From Syntrophobacter fumaroxidans MPOB (lineage in GTDB: Bacteria > Desulfobacterota > Syntrophobacteria > Syntrophobacterales > Syntrophobacteraceae), in NCBI RefSeq assembly GCF_000014965.1, contig NC_008554.1:3336001-3400000 (forward strand): a stretch of DNA of 64,000 bases, in the 5' to 3' direction. The notes below the pieces were generated by a model that was not told the origin of the DNA, made no database searches, and saw nothing but the letters and a program-made list of their open reading frames with translations. Of this stretch, positions 63,927 through 64,000 are shown piece by piece. The translations under genes were made by a program, and so were the position numbers. Numbering within the stretch: the stretch's first letter is position 1; each line of letters starts with the position of its first letter.

Positions 63927-64000
63927 GAATCTCCCCCTTGTATATCCTCAGAGAGTTCCCGGCTTCATGGACCTTCACCCTCAGAAGGCGAAGGCGAAGA

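Noticed and set aside
1-64000. tRNA, rRNA or CRISPR arrays
   Set aside because: No T-loop-containing cloverleaf, rRNA segment or regularly spaced direct repeat was recognised on reading both strands; a tRNA search program would be needed to exclude a tRNA fully.

Overview
The window is GC-rich bacterial chromosome. It encodes an Rnf complex, a selenocysteine formate dehydrogenase with a formate channel, a bidirectional NAD-linked [NiFe] hydrogenase, squalene-hopene cyclase, archaeal-type 3-dehydroquinate synthase and heavy B12/cobalt uptake. Together these suggest a strictly anaerobic, Gram-negative deltaproteobacterium that lives by sulfate reduction or syntrophy. A Syntrophobacter-like organism (S. 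fumaroxidans or a close relative) fits best; this is inference from gene content, not a database match.

Layout: (1) 1-4.4 kb, minus strand: rnfC-D-G-E and a lipoprotein cut by the window edge. (2) 4.4-12.1 kb: a 1.6-kb non-coding stretch with palindromes, a dispersed structured repeat and a riboswitch-like leader, then NuoE-like, NuoF-like and selenocysteine FdhA subunits and a FocA-type formate channel. (3) 12.1-17.2 kb: an AT-rich orphan gene, an orphan histidine kinase, a SlyD-like prolyl isomerase, and a possible short transcript ahead of the hydrogenase. (4) 17.2-22.9 kb: hoxEFUYH plus a maturation protease. (5) 23.1-31.1 kb, minus strand: an aromatic amino acid operon (DHQ synthase II, pheA, aroD, aroE, aroA, then dacB) preceded by a textbook Phe/Tyr attenuator. 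A metallophosphoesterase lies downstream. (6) 31.3-34.2 kb: rtcB, a CobW-family GTPase and archease. (7) 34.2-44.1 kb: small unknown proteins, a response regulator, a ChaN/PDZ lipoprotein, mutY, a Zn/Mn-type ABC transporter pair, shc and panB. (8) 44.8-55.2 kb, minus strand: a cobalamin/cobalt island read as riboswitch, unknown gene, exported CbiK, riboswitch, BtuB, exported BtuF-CbiZ fusion, TonB, BtuF, BtuC, BtuD. (9) 55.8-64 kb: an IS630-derived gene whose catalytic triad is altered, hldD, two histidine-rich proteins, an OprB-like porin, CbiM(N), a second copy of the dispersed repeat, and panE.

How the parts fit: Rnf, formate dehydrogenase and Hox connect ferredoxin, NADH, formate and H2, the carriers that matter for reverse electron transport in syntrophs. 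Nickel for the hydrogenase and cobalt for corrinoids explain the metal-handling genes. The points most worth a second look are the aromatic attenuator, the two-copy structured intergenic repeat, the structured leader of the formate dehydrogenase operon, the exported BtuF-CbiZ fusion with a B12-riboswitch-controlled unknown gene, rtcB-cobW-archease, and the transposase-derived gene.
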